Below, one piece after another: positions 22,254 to 33,576 of a DNA stretch of 64,000 nt. Numbering within the stretch: the stretch's first letter is position 1; every line of letters begins with the position of its first letter. Source of the DNA: Monoplex corrugatus (Eukaryota; Mollusca; Gastropoda; Littorinimorpha; Ranellidae); contig JAPXFY010000015.1 in assembly GCA_030674185.1 (NCBI GenBank), positions 18,705,489 through 18,769,488 of the forward strand, given 5' to 3'. The translations under genes and the position numbers were made by a program. The notes beneath the pieces are model-generated. The model made no database searches and was not told where the DNA came from. It worked only from the letters and a program-made list of their open reading frames with translations.

Positions 22254-23068
22254 TAGCTCCCAATTTTCCGATTTTTCTCGGATCCGAGAAAATCTGCAGG
22301 CTGCTTCCGAGAGAAAAAATTTGCTTTCCAAGAAAATAAGATAATTCGACCTATGATATTTTTTTTCTCCTGCGAAATGGTCAACTGTTCGTCAGGCTGT
22401 TGAGCTCTCGTAGCAGATGACAAACCCTCGAGAAGGGGGATAAATCCAGTATCATTTTCTGCTAAAACCACTTCTGGTGTTTTCTGTTTGTCAGGCGTGG
22501 CTTGTTTTTAGAACTGATTACAAAGCTTTTGAAGAGTGTGACCATGTCTCGAGCTGATATTCTGAAGAGAGGGTCTTCCACAGCAAAAACAGTTGACGAA
22601 GACTGTAAAAATAAGCGGTGTTGGGAATGGATTTCTTGAAAAATTGATGTTATGGAAATTAGCGCATGGCTTTCAAAAATAGCAGAGGCTGGCATATCCT
22701 ACTGCATCTTGTGCTGCAATGAAGTCAATTAAGATAACTATAGCTGAGCAGGCATCCACAAACTTTCAGACCATTTCAAATCAAAGAAGCACCAGATGAG
22801 GCAGAAAGCTGCAAAGAATCTTGAAGCTGTTCAGTCTAGGTTGTTGTTTAATGTTTAGAAGTACTCAACGAATTTTATTTTTCTTGAAATCTGACTCCGA
22901 TGTGTATAAATTATTTGCTTCAGTACAAAGGAACATAAACAAGCCTAAAGTTGTGCCAGATAACATCAGATCGCACTATTTTTCATCTATATTCAAAAAC
23001 ATTTTCCAAGGGAGCATGCACCCAGACCCCCGTAGATTTTCAGATTTTTTCATTTGGCATTGGGAGGC
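22254..23068 (+). mobile_element. Possible hAT-like derivative with BED-type finger
   Basis: The ends share CTCCCAAT (left 22257) and ATTGGGAG (right 23059). It interrupts a loose tandem repeat containing AAAGGGTTAAT and GTTTGTATTGGTC. The + strand from the ATG near 22544 reads MSRADILKRGSSTAKTVDED, then AWLSKIAEAGISYCILCCNE and HKLSDHFKSKKHQMRQKAAK, broken by stops. The C-x2-C ... H-x5-H pattern is BED-like. No catalytic domain is present. Boundaries are tentative. Confidence 0.45.
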
Positions 23069-23296
23069 CTAATTAGTGTATCTAAAGGGTTAATGTTGTT
23101 TGTAGTAATGTGTCATGTTTACATTAAGGAATAGTATTTAAAGAGTTAATTGTGTTTGTATTGGTCTAGTTGTCGGTGTTGGGGAAGATTATTTAAAGGG
23201 TTCATTTTGAGTCTGTATCGGTGTACGTTTTCCTGCACCAAGGAAGAAAGTAAAGAAAATTAACAGAGTTCTTTGAAGATTGGTGGTGGTTTCCAG

Positions 23297-23405
23297 GTCA
23301 AGACCCACAGCGGGCTGCCTACCTGGGGCTGGCTGGTCACCCTCACATGGACCCTCTGGCCAGTTATCGACACCTGGCCATGTATCCCCATGGGTCCAGA
23401 GAGAG
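23297..23405 (+). CDS. RERE: Atrophin exon, HPHMDPLASYRHLAMYP segment
   Basis: The acceptor is GGTTTCCAG and the donor is GAGAG|gtcagt, phase 1 in and 2 out. The codon shared with the previous exon is AGT. The peptide is SQDPQRAAYLGLAGHPHMDP followed by LASYRHLAMYPHGSRER. It corresponds to the short segment between the SEYARPH motif and the RE repeats in RERE (LNPTDPLLAYHMPGLYN). Phase, order and composition all fit. Confidence 0.88.
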
Positions 23406-23543
23406 GTCAGTTTCTGCCAGTCTCATACTGTGTCATGCACATTCACACACACCATCAGCAGTAGCATAAACCATTTATTTTCAGTTTAATGACACATATT
23501 TTATCACCAGTGCACATGCTCTTGACATAAAAGTGGTACTAAC

Positions 23544-23545
<2 letters not shown>

Positions 23546-23629
<84 letters not shown>
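23546..23629. repeat. (CA)n microsatellite
   Basis: About 80 bp of pure CA repeat in the intron after the 23297-23405 exon. Sequence rich in CACATGCA and ACATGT follows to about 23950. Confidence 0.95.
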
Positions 23630-23630
<1 letters not shown>

Positions 23631-24095
23631 CAGTTTGTCACCTTCTCACTCACTCATTCATGCATGCTACACATTCGCTGCACATGCATCTCCATTTGCT
23701 CAAACTTCACTTGTATGCTGCACATGCACTATATACATGTCTGTGTTTACTAGTGTCTGCTCATGTATATGCAACATGCACACATGTTTTGTTTATGCAT
23801 GATACACATGCATCACACAGTTGTCTACAACATGAACACTCCACTTGTACATGCTGTAAATGCACTCACACTGTTATGTTTCTTATGTGTCTTACTCACA
23901 TGTACTCTCTTCGCTTGCATATGTTACTTGTGCACAAACATTCATTTCTGTACATATTGTCCTTCAGACGTTTGTGTTTTTTTTTTATATGCCATCTCAT
24001 GACCATTGTCTCATCCATCTCCGGTTTCTATTGTGTAGTCTACAGGCAAGCAAGAAATGTTTGAATGTGAAGAGAAGTCGCAAAAAGCTGTGATC

Positions 24096-24176
24096 TTTTC
24101 ACTCCTTTACCTTTCCACCACCTTCTTACAGGAGGAAGTTTGGTGATGGGTCCGAGAGTGAAATGGTTGAATACCC
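24096..24176. mobile_element. M1 half-element overlapping an alternative Atrophin acceptor
   Basis: CTTTTCACTCCTTTACCTTT, CCACCACCTTCTTACAGG, AGGAAGTTTGGTGATGGG and GAGAGTGAAATGGTTGA together make a diverged M1 inner foldback (compare CCACCAGCTTCCTACAGGAA). The foldback centre provides TTCTTACAG|G at 24131, which is in frame with the Arg-Glu exon. Confidence 0.65.
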
Positions 24177-24203
24177 CTTTGAAGGTGGAGCATACACTTG
24201 CAG

Positions 24204-24331
24204 GTTGGAGTTAGAACTGGAGCGAGACAAACGAGAGCGTGACGCTCGGGAAAGGGAGATGAGAGAGCGAGAGCTGCGGGAGATGGAACTGAGGGAGAAG
24301 ATGAAAGCTGATATGGACTTGAAGCCGCCAG
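24204..24331 (+). CDS. RERE: Atrophin exon, Arg-Glu repeat helix (core form)
   Basis: The core encodes a charged helix (LELELERDKRERDARERE and similar) that gives RERE its name, then MKADMDLKPPG. Using donor CCAG|gtatgc at 24332, the next junction reads LKPPGLDRLLPPSANPL. This aligns well with KPPELDPLHPAANPM of RERE. A second in-frame donor (TCAG|gtactg) at 24353 would add seven residues. A second in-frame acceptor at 24131 (CTTACAG) would add 24 residues and lies inside an M1 repeat. All combinations keep the frame, so the exact exon ends need RNA evidence. Confidence 0.85.
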
Positions 24332-24533
24332 GTATGCCGGCTTCTAAATCAGGTACTGTAACCCCTCTGTTTCTTTGTCCGTCTGTCCGTCCGTCCGTTC
24401 GTCAGTGTGTCCTGGCACCACAACCAGGTATGTGGTCACTGTGTCTCTGTTCCTTCTGTTCTTGTGCACTTTAGAACCTCAAGTTTTAACCAACCATTTC
24501 ACTTCTTCGCCTGGTACAACAAGGTTTAAGAAT

Positions 24534-24617
24534 TAACCATTTCACTCCACATAGTACACCAAAGTTTAGGAAGTTGGTAAAAGTTGGCAGTGAAGGATGA
24601 GAGAGTGAAAGGGTAAT
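24534..24617. mobile_element. M1 half-element, diverged
   Basis: AACCATTTCACTCCACATAG to GAGAGAGTGAAAGGGTAA, with a GGAAGTTGG centre. It is about 80 bp and lies just downstream of the Arg-Glu exon. Confidence 0.5.
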
Positions 24618-25499
24618 GTTAGCCACAAGCAGAAATGCCAGCCAGTACATTTTTGTTATTTTCTGGTCACAATCTAATTGCCCTTGGTCTTTTTTTTTTT
24701 TTATCTTCAAAAGAAGTATTGTTGCCTTGCACATGTTATTCAGGCCTGTCAGTACTAGAGATCATTCCATTGCCTTGTTGGCATTAGACAACACCTTGAT
24801 AACATTAATGCCCTCATGTGGGTTTCAAATAACAGTTGGTCAAAACCTGCCAATTTTAAGTTGATGAATTGCCAGAACAATGAGTGTTAAAGTACTTAAC
24901 TGTTGAAGTTGTGCTTCAACAAGAACACTCATTTCAGTGGGGTGGGGGGGGGGGGGGGGTATATTATATGGTATTTTCTGATAAAACTTGAAAGTGACTT
25001 CCAGGCTTTGATTTGACAGGATTTGAAAATTCAGGATATAGAGAATTACTTCATATTCCATAAAAGTAGTGAAAGATAAAGCAGATCTGCCTCAGAGCTG
25101 ATGTAAACAGGGTATTTTCTTACTACATGTTGGCATTTTTGTTTGAAAGCTTACTGTGTGCGTTATTGTTGAGCTCAATGGTTCATTTTTATTATCTGTT
25201 CTTCTCTATCCCTCTCGCCCTTTCTCGCTTTCCTTTCTTTCTGCCCTTTCTCCTGTTCTTTCTCAGTGCTTGGTATTATGTTAGTCAAACATCTGTTCTG
25301 ATTTTAGTGTTTTGTGTTTGTTCTGTGTTGTCGAGCTGCATGTTTTTGTTATTGGGTGGCCTTATACTTTACTTCATTTTTAGCATTGTTTTTTTGTTTT
25401 GTATTTTTTTTAAATTGGAGGCACTAAGGTCTGCCCATAATACTTACATATATTGAAAACAGAAATGTGCCAGCAAGGTTTATATAACCGGGAATCATT

Positions 25500-25640
25500 T
25501 AATAAAAACTCACATCAATGGATGCAGTAGCTGAATCATTAAGACGGACCAGCAAAAAAATGAACTTTGTTTGATTCCTGCCTATGTGAATTTGGTGAGA
25601 TGTCACCATGCACACACACCTACCTACAATGCCTAGGCGG
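25500..25640 (+). mobile_element. tRNA-like SINE fragment
   Basis: GATGCAGTAGCTGAATCATT resembles an A box and TTTGATTCCTGCC resembles a B box. Only the head is recognisable. Confidence 0.35.
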
Positions 25641-26149
25641 CACATAAATTGTATTTTTCTTCCCCTTCTCCGGCCACAACAGCACTCAAACAAGTTACTT
25701 TGACTAGGAGATAATTGCAAGAGCCAAAAATTTCTGGCGAATCAAACTCTTTTTTTTTATTCTTCCATTGCTTGATCATCGAGTTCCAAGTGTGATCTTG
25801 CTCCTGGGTTGCCCGTTTTACTCTTACCAACCTGTCCAATTAGAGGTATTTTTTCCTTTCTTTTTTCCCAGTTTGGTGTTGCAGATCAGCTTTTGTACTA
25901 GCTTCATCAGTTTCAGGGAGTTCAGACTCCCAAACTACTTTCTCCTCTGAAAGGTCTTAAGAAGGTTAACAGCACAGGTAAGACTTCTTCAGATCCCCAC
26001 CCTAATCCTGGACTGTCAGGCATCCCCTCTTCGAGCCTGTAGAAATGGTTCCCTTCTTTTCGTTCATCTCAAATAAGATTTTCTCCTAGCAGTTGCCATA
26101 TGTTGCTGCAGCATCGAAATCCATGCTCTCAGCAGAACCAAGGAAGTTA

Positions 26150-26720
26150 AGTTTTCATTCCAGTGGAGATGGAGCCCCTATGCTCTAACAGTGTTCCTGT
26201 TCAATACCCAGCAACCCAGCTCCCCATCCATGGTTCTTCTGGATCCCCTCCTTGCTCTCTTTCAGAGGGGAGGAATGCTTCCTGGACCCAGTCCATTGCG
26301 TCTGCTGAAAACACTCAGCCTTGAGATGCTGCTCCCAACAGCTCTCTCTCGGCGAGGGATATTCAGGGGACATTGCTGTAACGTTATATCATACTGGCTC
26401 TTGGAAACAGTCATCAGGGCTTGTAAGGCATCAGATGCATCTTCTTGTCAAAGAACCCCCAAGCTCTTGAGCCGTAGCTCTTCCCTGTTTGGTTGCATTC
26501 CTCTGCTTCCTTTACCTCAGGAATGTTCTTGAAGCAGCCACCCTACTGGCACTGGGTATCCATGTTCACGTGCATTTCTTTACAATCTCCAAGTGTTCTC
26601 CTCAAACAATCTGCCTCACTTCCTCTTAGATGGCTAGTGCTGCTGTCGGCGCCACCAGGCATTGGGCAGATCAGGACAGGATATCACGCCTTCCATCCAG
26701 TGCTTAAATTCTACCAAAGT
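26150..26720 (+). pseudogene. Possible decayed retroelement coding remnant (DIRS-like recombinase?)
   Basis: In shifting frames, + strand phrases such as SYWLLETVIRACKASD and, after breaks, EAATLLALGIHVHVHFFTIS have the spacing of a tyrosine-recombinase C-terminus. There is no intact HxxR or Tyr box. Composition differs from the AT-rich intron around it. This is a weak call. Confidence 0.25.
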
Positions 26721-26751
26721 TGGATGTGGAAGAGTGTATAATGCTAAAAGG

Positions 26752-27132
26752 GGAATTTTTACATTTAAATTCCAGTTTAGCTCATACACTTGCTATATAC
26801 AACTCGTAACCTCACTTGGCCATCCTCAGTTTTTACATGTGAATTCCAGTTTAGCTCATACACTTGCTATATCCAACTCCTAACCTCACTTGGCCATCCT
26901 CAGTTTTTACATGTGAATTCCAGTTTTGCTCAGAATCCACTTGCTATATCCAACTCCTAACCCCACTTGGCCATCCTCAGTTTTTACATGTGAATTCCAG
27001 TTTTGCTCATACACTTGCTATATCCAACTCCTACCCCGACTTGGCCATCCTCAGTTTTTACATGTGATTGTGAATTCCAGTTTTGCTCATACACTTGCTA
27101 TATCCAACTCCTAGCCCCTTTTGGCCATCCTC
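26752..27132. repeat. Five-copy tandem repeat of about 74 bp
   Basis: The unit contains TTTTTACATGTGAATTCCAG, TTTTGCTCATACACTTGCTA, TATCCAACTCCTAACCTCAC and TTGGCCATCCTCAG. Five copies follow one another in the intron before the 28671 exon. The open frames it creates in several phases are not coding. Confidence 0.85.
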
Positions 27133-28482
27133 TCAGCCTGGATCCCTTACTGACCTTCCCACAACATTATAGAAGAGAGGAAGAACAAACATGTTTATGC
27201 GCCACCGAGGCATTGTGGGCTGGGTGTGTGTGTGTGGAGCCATCTTTTCACCGAATTCTGGGTGACTTGAGTTGGGTTCCAGCCAAAAAAAGAAAAACTG
27301 CGCATCTTGTTGCATACATTAGATATGATAAGTGTGCTAGCTAAACATGAATTTACACACGCAAAACATTCCTCATTTCATTTGCATGCAGACAGTTAAG
27401 TACACACACACTGTCTGTTTTGAAGAATCTGCAAGTTGTGTCGATGTTTTTGGTTGGTTTGTTTGTTTGTTTTTTTGTTTGTTTGTTAAACACAAAAATA
27501 CCAGCAGCCATTCCCATCAAAGATGAGTATGCGCGCTGTGCAGTAGTCTTGAGTATGCGCGCTGTGCAGTAGTCTAACACCTGCACAGTGTGGGCCAGCC
27601 ATATGCACACATGTATATGTGAAAACGTTGCTTGGAAAGCCCTCCAAAAAAGTTTGTAAAATATTAATTGGCTCATGGGAAGGGCCATTCTCAGCCCTTT
27701 GACTAGGTACCGGCAGCCAAAAAATAAACTTCTGAAAAGGTTATTAACACTTATATTTCTGAAAAGTACAAGAAAAAATAAGCACAATGCAAAAAAGAAG
27801 TTGAAACTGAACATGTTGCACACATTAGAGTGTGCAGATTTGACCCACTTTTGACATGACCTTGGCAGTCTGAAAGTATGCAGAATGTGACAGCTGCTAC
27901 AGTGTTCCATCCCCCTCCCTGTCTCTTCCTTCCCCAAGTGTACTTTATTCAGGAGTGGGAATTCTCCTGGGATCCGTGGAATTATGCAGCAGAATCAATA
28001 TCGTCGGATTACATCAGTCTTGTCTTCGGAAAATCCATATCTAGCTTCGTTTTTTGTGTGTGTTTTTTCAATTTTCAAAGTAGAGAAAGTATTGATATAA
28101 TTTGTGATTTAACATGTGTTTGTGAAGACGATCGGCATAGTACAGAAATACTTTTTTAAGCTCTGTGAATGTCTGATTTGATGCATGAAAATACACCAAA
28201 TTGCAAAGATTTCTATCCCTTCAGTTTTTTCCCTGGAGGGCATGCCTCCAGATTCCCCATTTCCTCTTTTTCAGCAGTTCCCTCCCCTGTTCATTAAATA
28301 TGTATAATTTATCTTCCCATGCACTAGTGTACAGAAAACTATGCCCAGTGAAACGGGTGGTTGCTTGGACAGATATTTTACAGCAAAATGTAATTTTCAA
28401 AAAACAACAACAACAACTGAAAAGTGTTCTTTGCATCTCACAAGTATTGAATTCATTTACACAAATGACTATACACTTAGGT

Positions 28483-28548
28483 TTTATTCTGTTCAGTTCC
28501 GGGGTATCCATTCAAATTTTATTCTGTTCAGTTCCGGGGTATCCATTC
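28483..28548. repeat. 33-bp direct duplication
   Basis: TTTTATTCTGTTCAGTTCCG followed by GGGTATCCATTC occurs twice in tandem. Confidence 0.8.
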
Positions 28549-28670
28549 GAATTCTCAGAAATATGTGATACTATGTAAATCACGCTTCTATTTCAGTTTT
28601 TGTCAGGAGTCATTCATGCAGGTGAAATCTCAGACGTGTATAAAAAATCTTTTTTTTTTTTTTCCTTCAG

Positions 28671-28880
28671 GTCTGGATCGCCTGCTTCCTCCAAGTGCTA
28701 ACCCACTGGACCCCCACTGGCTGGAGATCCAGCGGCGTTTTGCTTACCCCCCAGGGGCACTGCCCGTCCTCCCCCATGGTGCGCCAGGCAGTGCTGGTGC
28801 CAACCACTTGCCAGGGGTCTATCCGCCTCCTTCATCTTTAGCTAATGAACTGGCAGCCAGAGAAAAGCTAGAGAGATTAG
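28671..28880 (+). CDS. RERE: Atrophin exon, PLDPHWLEIQRRFAYPP segment
   Basis: The exon has 70 codons, phase 1 to 1. The acceptor is a long T tract ending CCTTCAG and the donor is TTAG|gtaagt. The peptide begins GLDRLLPPSANPLDPHWLEI, passes a Pro/Gly-rich middle and ends NELAAREKLERL. It corresponds to the Pro-rich segment and helix start before SYPDRLAAERI in RERE. Confidence 0.9.
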
Positions 28881-29084
28881 GTAAGTACTTGTGTGCATCT
28901 GTGTTAGTGTGTGGAGAGAGCGTTGTTGAAATTGTGTTTCTGAGCCAGAATGGGTAAAGGTGTGTGCAATAACTGCCACTTTATTTAGTAATAAAGAAAC
29001 GTGTAGATTGACTGCTGTTGTATTTGATAAAAAGGGGAAAGCATATGATTAAATATAAAACTGATCAGTTGTTATGTAGTCCAG

Positions 29085-29395
29085 GCTTTAAAGAAATCTC
29101 TTTAAGAGACCCTTTGGTTTTGTTGTTAAGAGTGTTACGTTCATTATGCAGGGGTTGCGAGTTAATCCTCAGGTGGGCCATAGTTTTTTTCAAGCCTGTG
29201 CTTGTCCTTTAGACTTGTGCACAGGTATAGGGCTTACGCTATGATCAGTTTGGATCTTTATGCCTTGATCAGTTTGGATCTTTATGCCTTGATCAGTTTG
29301 GACCTGAACTGTCTCGTGGTATCTGTGATGTCAGTGCGTATGGAATTTATTCTGAGCACGTACACGTCATGTTGAGAAACTGAAACTGAAACCAG
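29085..29395 (+). mobile_element. tRNA-like SINE with short internal tandem repeat
   Basis: The head TTGTTGTTAAGAGTGTTACG and GGTTGCGAGTTAATCC suggest A and B boxes. The body repeats CTTGATCAGTTTGGATCTTT. The tail is GTGCGTATGGAATTTATTCT. The same tail occurs in the SINE at 35790-36119. Confidence 0.55.
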
Positions 29396-29614
29396 GCATT
29401 TGGACTTCTGTCAGGATCTCTGTTGATGCATTATTTTGTAACAAGGCTGAAGCGGCTTTTGATGACAACTTTGGCTTGATGTCTTTTGATGGTGAACATA
29501 CACCAACAGACCAAGCTTGCAAGGTGTCTTTTCATTTCTTTGGTTCTTTGGTAAAAAGAGTCGATAATGAATCTGCATTCTCAAGAAGGTAAATGCCTAG
29601 TTGAAGATAGTATT

Positions 29615-30244
29615 AGGGTGCGTTCATAGTAAGCCCGGACGGCCACGGACGGTGCCTGTCAAAAAGATCATGTACAGCAAACCCCTGTTTGTTCTCACTG
29701 GCAACGGAAAGAGTGTTCACAATAAGCCCTGCTTGATCTGCCCGTACTCGGACTGAAATTCTCCGGTCATGCTTGAAGGGTTTTCTCCGTCCATACAGGT
29801 TACGGGACTGAATTGTTCTCTTGATGTCACACTGAATTATCTTTCTTGCAAGAACAACATGGACGACAAGAAGCTTATTGCGACTGTAAGATCAAGGCCT
29901 TGCATTTACGAGAAGAGTGATGTTTGCCTTTACGAGAAGGGTGATGAAGATCACTACAGAGACATACTTGCAGCTGCATGGGAAAACATCACCAGAGAGG
30001 TTGGGTCAGATTGGCTCTACAGAAAATTGACAGGTTGACACACAATGTTTCTTTTCTTCTTCCATCACCACAATATCAACTATTGTTGCTTCGTGCACAC
30101 CATTTTATGTTTGGTGGGCTCGTGTGGAAGGGGAAAAAAACATGGCTGTCCGGTTCCATCGTCCTTGCAGTATGAACGCTTTCACGGCCAGCCAGGCGGC
30201 AAGCTGTGGCCGTTTGTCCAGCGGGTTTACTATGAACGCTCCCT
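29615..30244 (+). mobile_element. Non-autonomous DNA transposon with MADF-domain ORF
   Basis: The terminal inverted repeats are AGGGTGCGTTCATAGTAAGC at 29615 and, on the complement of the right end, AGGGAGCGTTCATAGTAAAC. They match at 18 of 20 positions and extend into CCCG and a GGCCAC motif. The element is 630 bp. The internal MADF-type protein and the end sequence suggest a PIF/Harbinger-like origin. The flanks (TTA left, TGA right) do not give a perfect target duplication. Confidence 0.7.
29859..30038 (+). CDS. Short MADF-domain protein in a transposon
   Basis: The frame has 59 codons: MDDKKLIATVRSRPCIYEKS, then DHYRDILAAAWENITREVGS and DWLYRKLTG. Features of the MADF (Adf-1 Myb/SANT-like) DNA-binding domain are visible: LI..V..RPCIYE, Y.D, AAWENI. 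An in-frame upstream ATG at 29769 would give 89 residues. MADF proteins occur as the second gene of PIF/Harbinger transposons. This copy is short, since a full MADF domain is about 80-90 residues, so the C-terminal part is probably missing. No transposase is present. Confidence 0.55.
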   Translation: MDDKKLIATVRSRPCIYEKSDVCLYEKGDEDHYRDILAAAWENITREVGSDWLYRKLTG

Positions 30245-30516
30245 GACATGTCAGTATCATCAGGTTCAATTGTAGCTACTGCAGCAGACAGTGTTCTTCC
30301 ATTCTTTGGAATGGAGGATAATACAGTCATTCACTGCAGCAGACACCACGACAGTTCTCTTCGGTTCACTGAGATGGAGGATAGTATACTGAATGGAAGA
30401 TAATAATTATAGTCATGAAGATGTATTTGTTGCCCATATGTATTTGATTATTTTCTATGATGCGTTTCATGCCATTGCTGTTGTATGTGCATTTGTTTTG
30501 TCGGGCTGAATAGATT

Positions 30517-30629
30517 TTAACCCTTTGACGTCATCCTATCCACTGGCATCCTGCTTCATCATCAATGATAGCAAAGCAAAAACTTAATGCAGGAAGCTGG
30601 TGGATAGGGTGTGGGAGTCCAAGGGTTAA
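30517..30629. mobile_element. M1 foldback element, short form
   Basis: It starts TTAACCCTTTGACG and ends GTCCAAGGGTTAA, TTAA to TTAA over 113 bp. The middle (GCAGGAAGCTGGTGGATAGG) is reduced. Confidence 0.75.
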
Positions 30630-32354
30630 TGAGTAGAGTGTTATTGGTTTGATAGATTTGACTTTTAGCATGATAAATGTTAACAAGTGATTCTCATTAT
30701 AAAATTGTGTCTATAGTTTGTTTTGATTGATTACATTGTGTTTGACAAGACAATTGTGACCAGACGTACCAAAGAAAATGTGATGGAAGAATGCCACATA
30801 TATTACAACCCCCACTTGCCATTGATGTTTGACTTTTCAGTTCTTTTTTCATTTCCTACTTTCCCCCCCTTTCTGAGTGTTGCTGTTTATTGGGAAGAAA
30901 AGAGATTGTCTGCCATACACCATCCTCAGGCTGTAAAAGAGACACAGACCAATCAGGTCTGCTACCATCATCTTTGCAACAAGCAGCCTTGGGGCTGGGT
31001 TTGAGTCCGGCTGCTGGTTGACTCGAGACCTGTCTGATGGTGTAGGACGGACACTGCTTTGTCTGTGTGTGCCCTTGTTCTGGTGTGCTTAGCGTTGGCA
31101 GTAGTTAGTGTTGGCTGCTGCTGAGAGAAGACAGTCTTGTAGAATGCCACTGTTGTATTGGGCCCATGAGGAACAGGTTCATGGGGATTTGATAAGAAGC
31201 AATGGCAAAGTCAGAAGCATAGAACATTTTGGCATGGTAGTTACATGTTGGTAGGATGCATGCATGTGCATTCACATGCTTGCAGATCCACGTTAACATG
31301 CTGGTTCACTCACCTAAGAAAACTCATGTACACACATCCTTATGCTTGCATACACACAATACTTTCCTTCATCCATTCTTCCTCACACATGCATGCAAAT
31401 GTGGTCCCCCCCCCCCCCCCTCGGTCAGATGAGGCCGTTCCTTTCAGCCCACTTTGTATTTGTTGTTGAGCTTGGTTCTTTATCATAACAGCAGTAAGCA
31501 AGGAGATGGTGGGGGGGAGGGGTGTTGCAGTTTTGTCCTTGTCTCCCAGAGTGTGGCATTCTAACGGATATTGTCTCTCAGCTGCTGCTAACACCAACTT
31601 GACAGAGAAGCATACCAGACTTGGTTCTTTGAAAACAGAAAAATAAAGATTAGATTTTTGACGCCTTTATGGCATCTCCAGTTTTCTTTTGATTGCTTTT
31701 GGTTTCTTCCGTCCCATTTTCTTTGCATGTAACTACAGAAATCTGTTTTGTCCATGTGTATACTGATTTCATGTGAAGTGTGAATTGTACAAAATAGTGC
31801 TACAAAGTACTGGAGTGGACAACCACATTTTAACACTGTATGTTGCCAAAGTTGCCTTCTACCGGCTTGGAGTACAGGGATAAACATTCAAGGCATGGAA
31901 AGATTTTGATAGAGATTTGCCTTGAATTTCATAGCAATAAATGAGTGAGGTATTAGGAGGGGTGGTCACTGTCTCGCGTGCTTGACTCATATTGTGATTA
32001 GTACATGGTGAAAGCTGATGATAAATTAAATAACCATTTACAGTGGCTGAGTATATCACCACTGACACATAGATAAAACTGCTGCTATTATTTGGAGTTT
32101 TTTAATGTTCTTTTACAAATATAGAAACAAAAATTTGAAAAACTACAGATCCGACATGTTGAAGTTTGAAATGGGAAAGCATAAAACCTTGAGAATGATT
32201 TCTAGTGAAGATGTACAGTAGGCCTTCACACAGTTGTTGTAGCTAGTCCCTCGCTGTAAACGGTCATACACTTGTCCCTCCCCCATGCGGATGTACTGAG
32301 GAAGAAGTTGATCTCCTGTAGGAGTACCTGGAGCCCATCAAGTCCCTCTCCCAG

Positions 32355-32696
32355 TGGACATGTCCTACGCCAGTGTGGTGGAGCGCCTGTCAGCAGAGCG
32401 CCAGCAAGCGGAGCGTCTGGGCCTAGTACCTCCCAGCAACCCAGAGGCTTTGGCACGCCTGCAGATGGCTGGCCTGGCCACTAACGCTTCAGCTGCCATG
32501 GCCGCCTCCATGCATGCCCATACCCACCACGCCCACACCCACTCCCACACTCACCTCCACCTCCACCAGCAGCAGGAGAACAACCTGGCTGCAGCCGCAG
32601 CTGCTCTGGCCAGTGGAGGTGGTGGGGGAGGCAGCGGTTTGCCCGGCCACCTCCACCCCATGGCCCACCACATGTACCCCCACTTGCCCCCATCAG
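32355..32696 (+). CDS. RERE: Atrophin exon with LARLQM motif and His-rich tract
   Basis: The exon has 114 codons, phase 1 to 1, with acceptor CTCTCCCAG and donor TCAG|gtaaga. The junction gives LERLVDMSYASVVERLSAER. NPEALARLQMAGLA follows, then alternating His repeats (HTHHAHTHSHTHLHLHQQQ), an Ala/Gly run and HHMYPHLPPSG. The order matches RERE (MSYPDRLAAERIHAER, DPLARLQM, HIHSHLHLHQQ). The exon could in principle be read from the ATG at 32358, but the continuous splice frame argues against an internal start. Confidence 0.93.
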
Positions 32697-33419
32697 GTAA
32701 GAGACCCAGTTGCTGGCTGGCTGACTGACCAGCCATGTCAACATACCCTTAGCCTTTCATTCCATCAGGCTGAGGGAGTCAAAGGATTAGAGGGTGTTCA
32801 GATGCATGGAGAGCCCACATTTTACCGACTCAACTTGGCTTCATACTTCGGGGCTATTTTCAGCTGTTGCACAGGTGTCCTGTTCACTGCCCATACCTTT
32901 CTGACAAGGATCATTGACTTAAATCCCTGGTAAATTATACGTATTATCACATCATATTTTTCTGGTGACATCTGAGAAAGTAACATCCGTATTTACTGGC
33001 AAAACAGGTAAGATCCAAGTTTAGTTGAGTAAACTGGGCTCTCCTGCTTGCTTTATAAACTTGTATCGTTTAAGACTTGTTTTCTTTTTGTTTGTTTGAT
33101 CACGCTAAAGGATAGGTATGGCAGACTTTACTCTCCTTGAAATGTGTCCTTTCAAGTTCTATTCAGCCAAAATTTTCTGCTGATTAATGCTTCAACAAAA
33201 GAAGAAAAGGGTGTGTTTTCTGTGTCACAAAACAAATGTTTTACTGTTGTGCACTGATAGTGATCAGTGCAGACATTTCAGGACATCAAATGTGTAGAGT
33301 GCATGGAAATTCAGAAGCTGAAAAAAACAGCGGGGTGGGTAAAATGTCCAGCAGAAAGTTTCATACAGCAGGTTCCTGCTCCCAGCCCACAGAGAGGACA
33401 GCACCAGAAGATGCCTTAT

Positions 33420-33503
33420 CTTCTTTGGTACCGAGCGGATAGAAGGCATCACATTTTCTTTGGTACCGACGGGACAGACGGCATCACATTTTCTTTGGTA
33501 GCG
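33420..33503. repeat. 34-bp tandem repeat
   Basis: TTCTTTGGTACCGACGGGAC, AGACGGCATCACATTT and close variants occur two and a half times, ending shortly before the acceptor of the 33577 exon. Confidence 0.75.
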
Positions 33504-33576
33504 GACTGGTCACCAGTCTGTGGGCCATGTACCCACGTCCCCTGTTTGTCATGTTGTCCTTCCTCCTCCCCAACAG

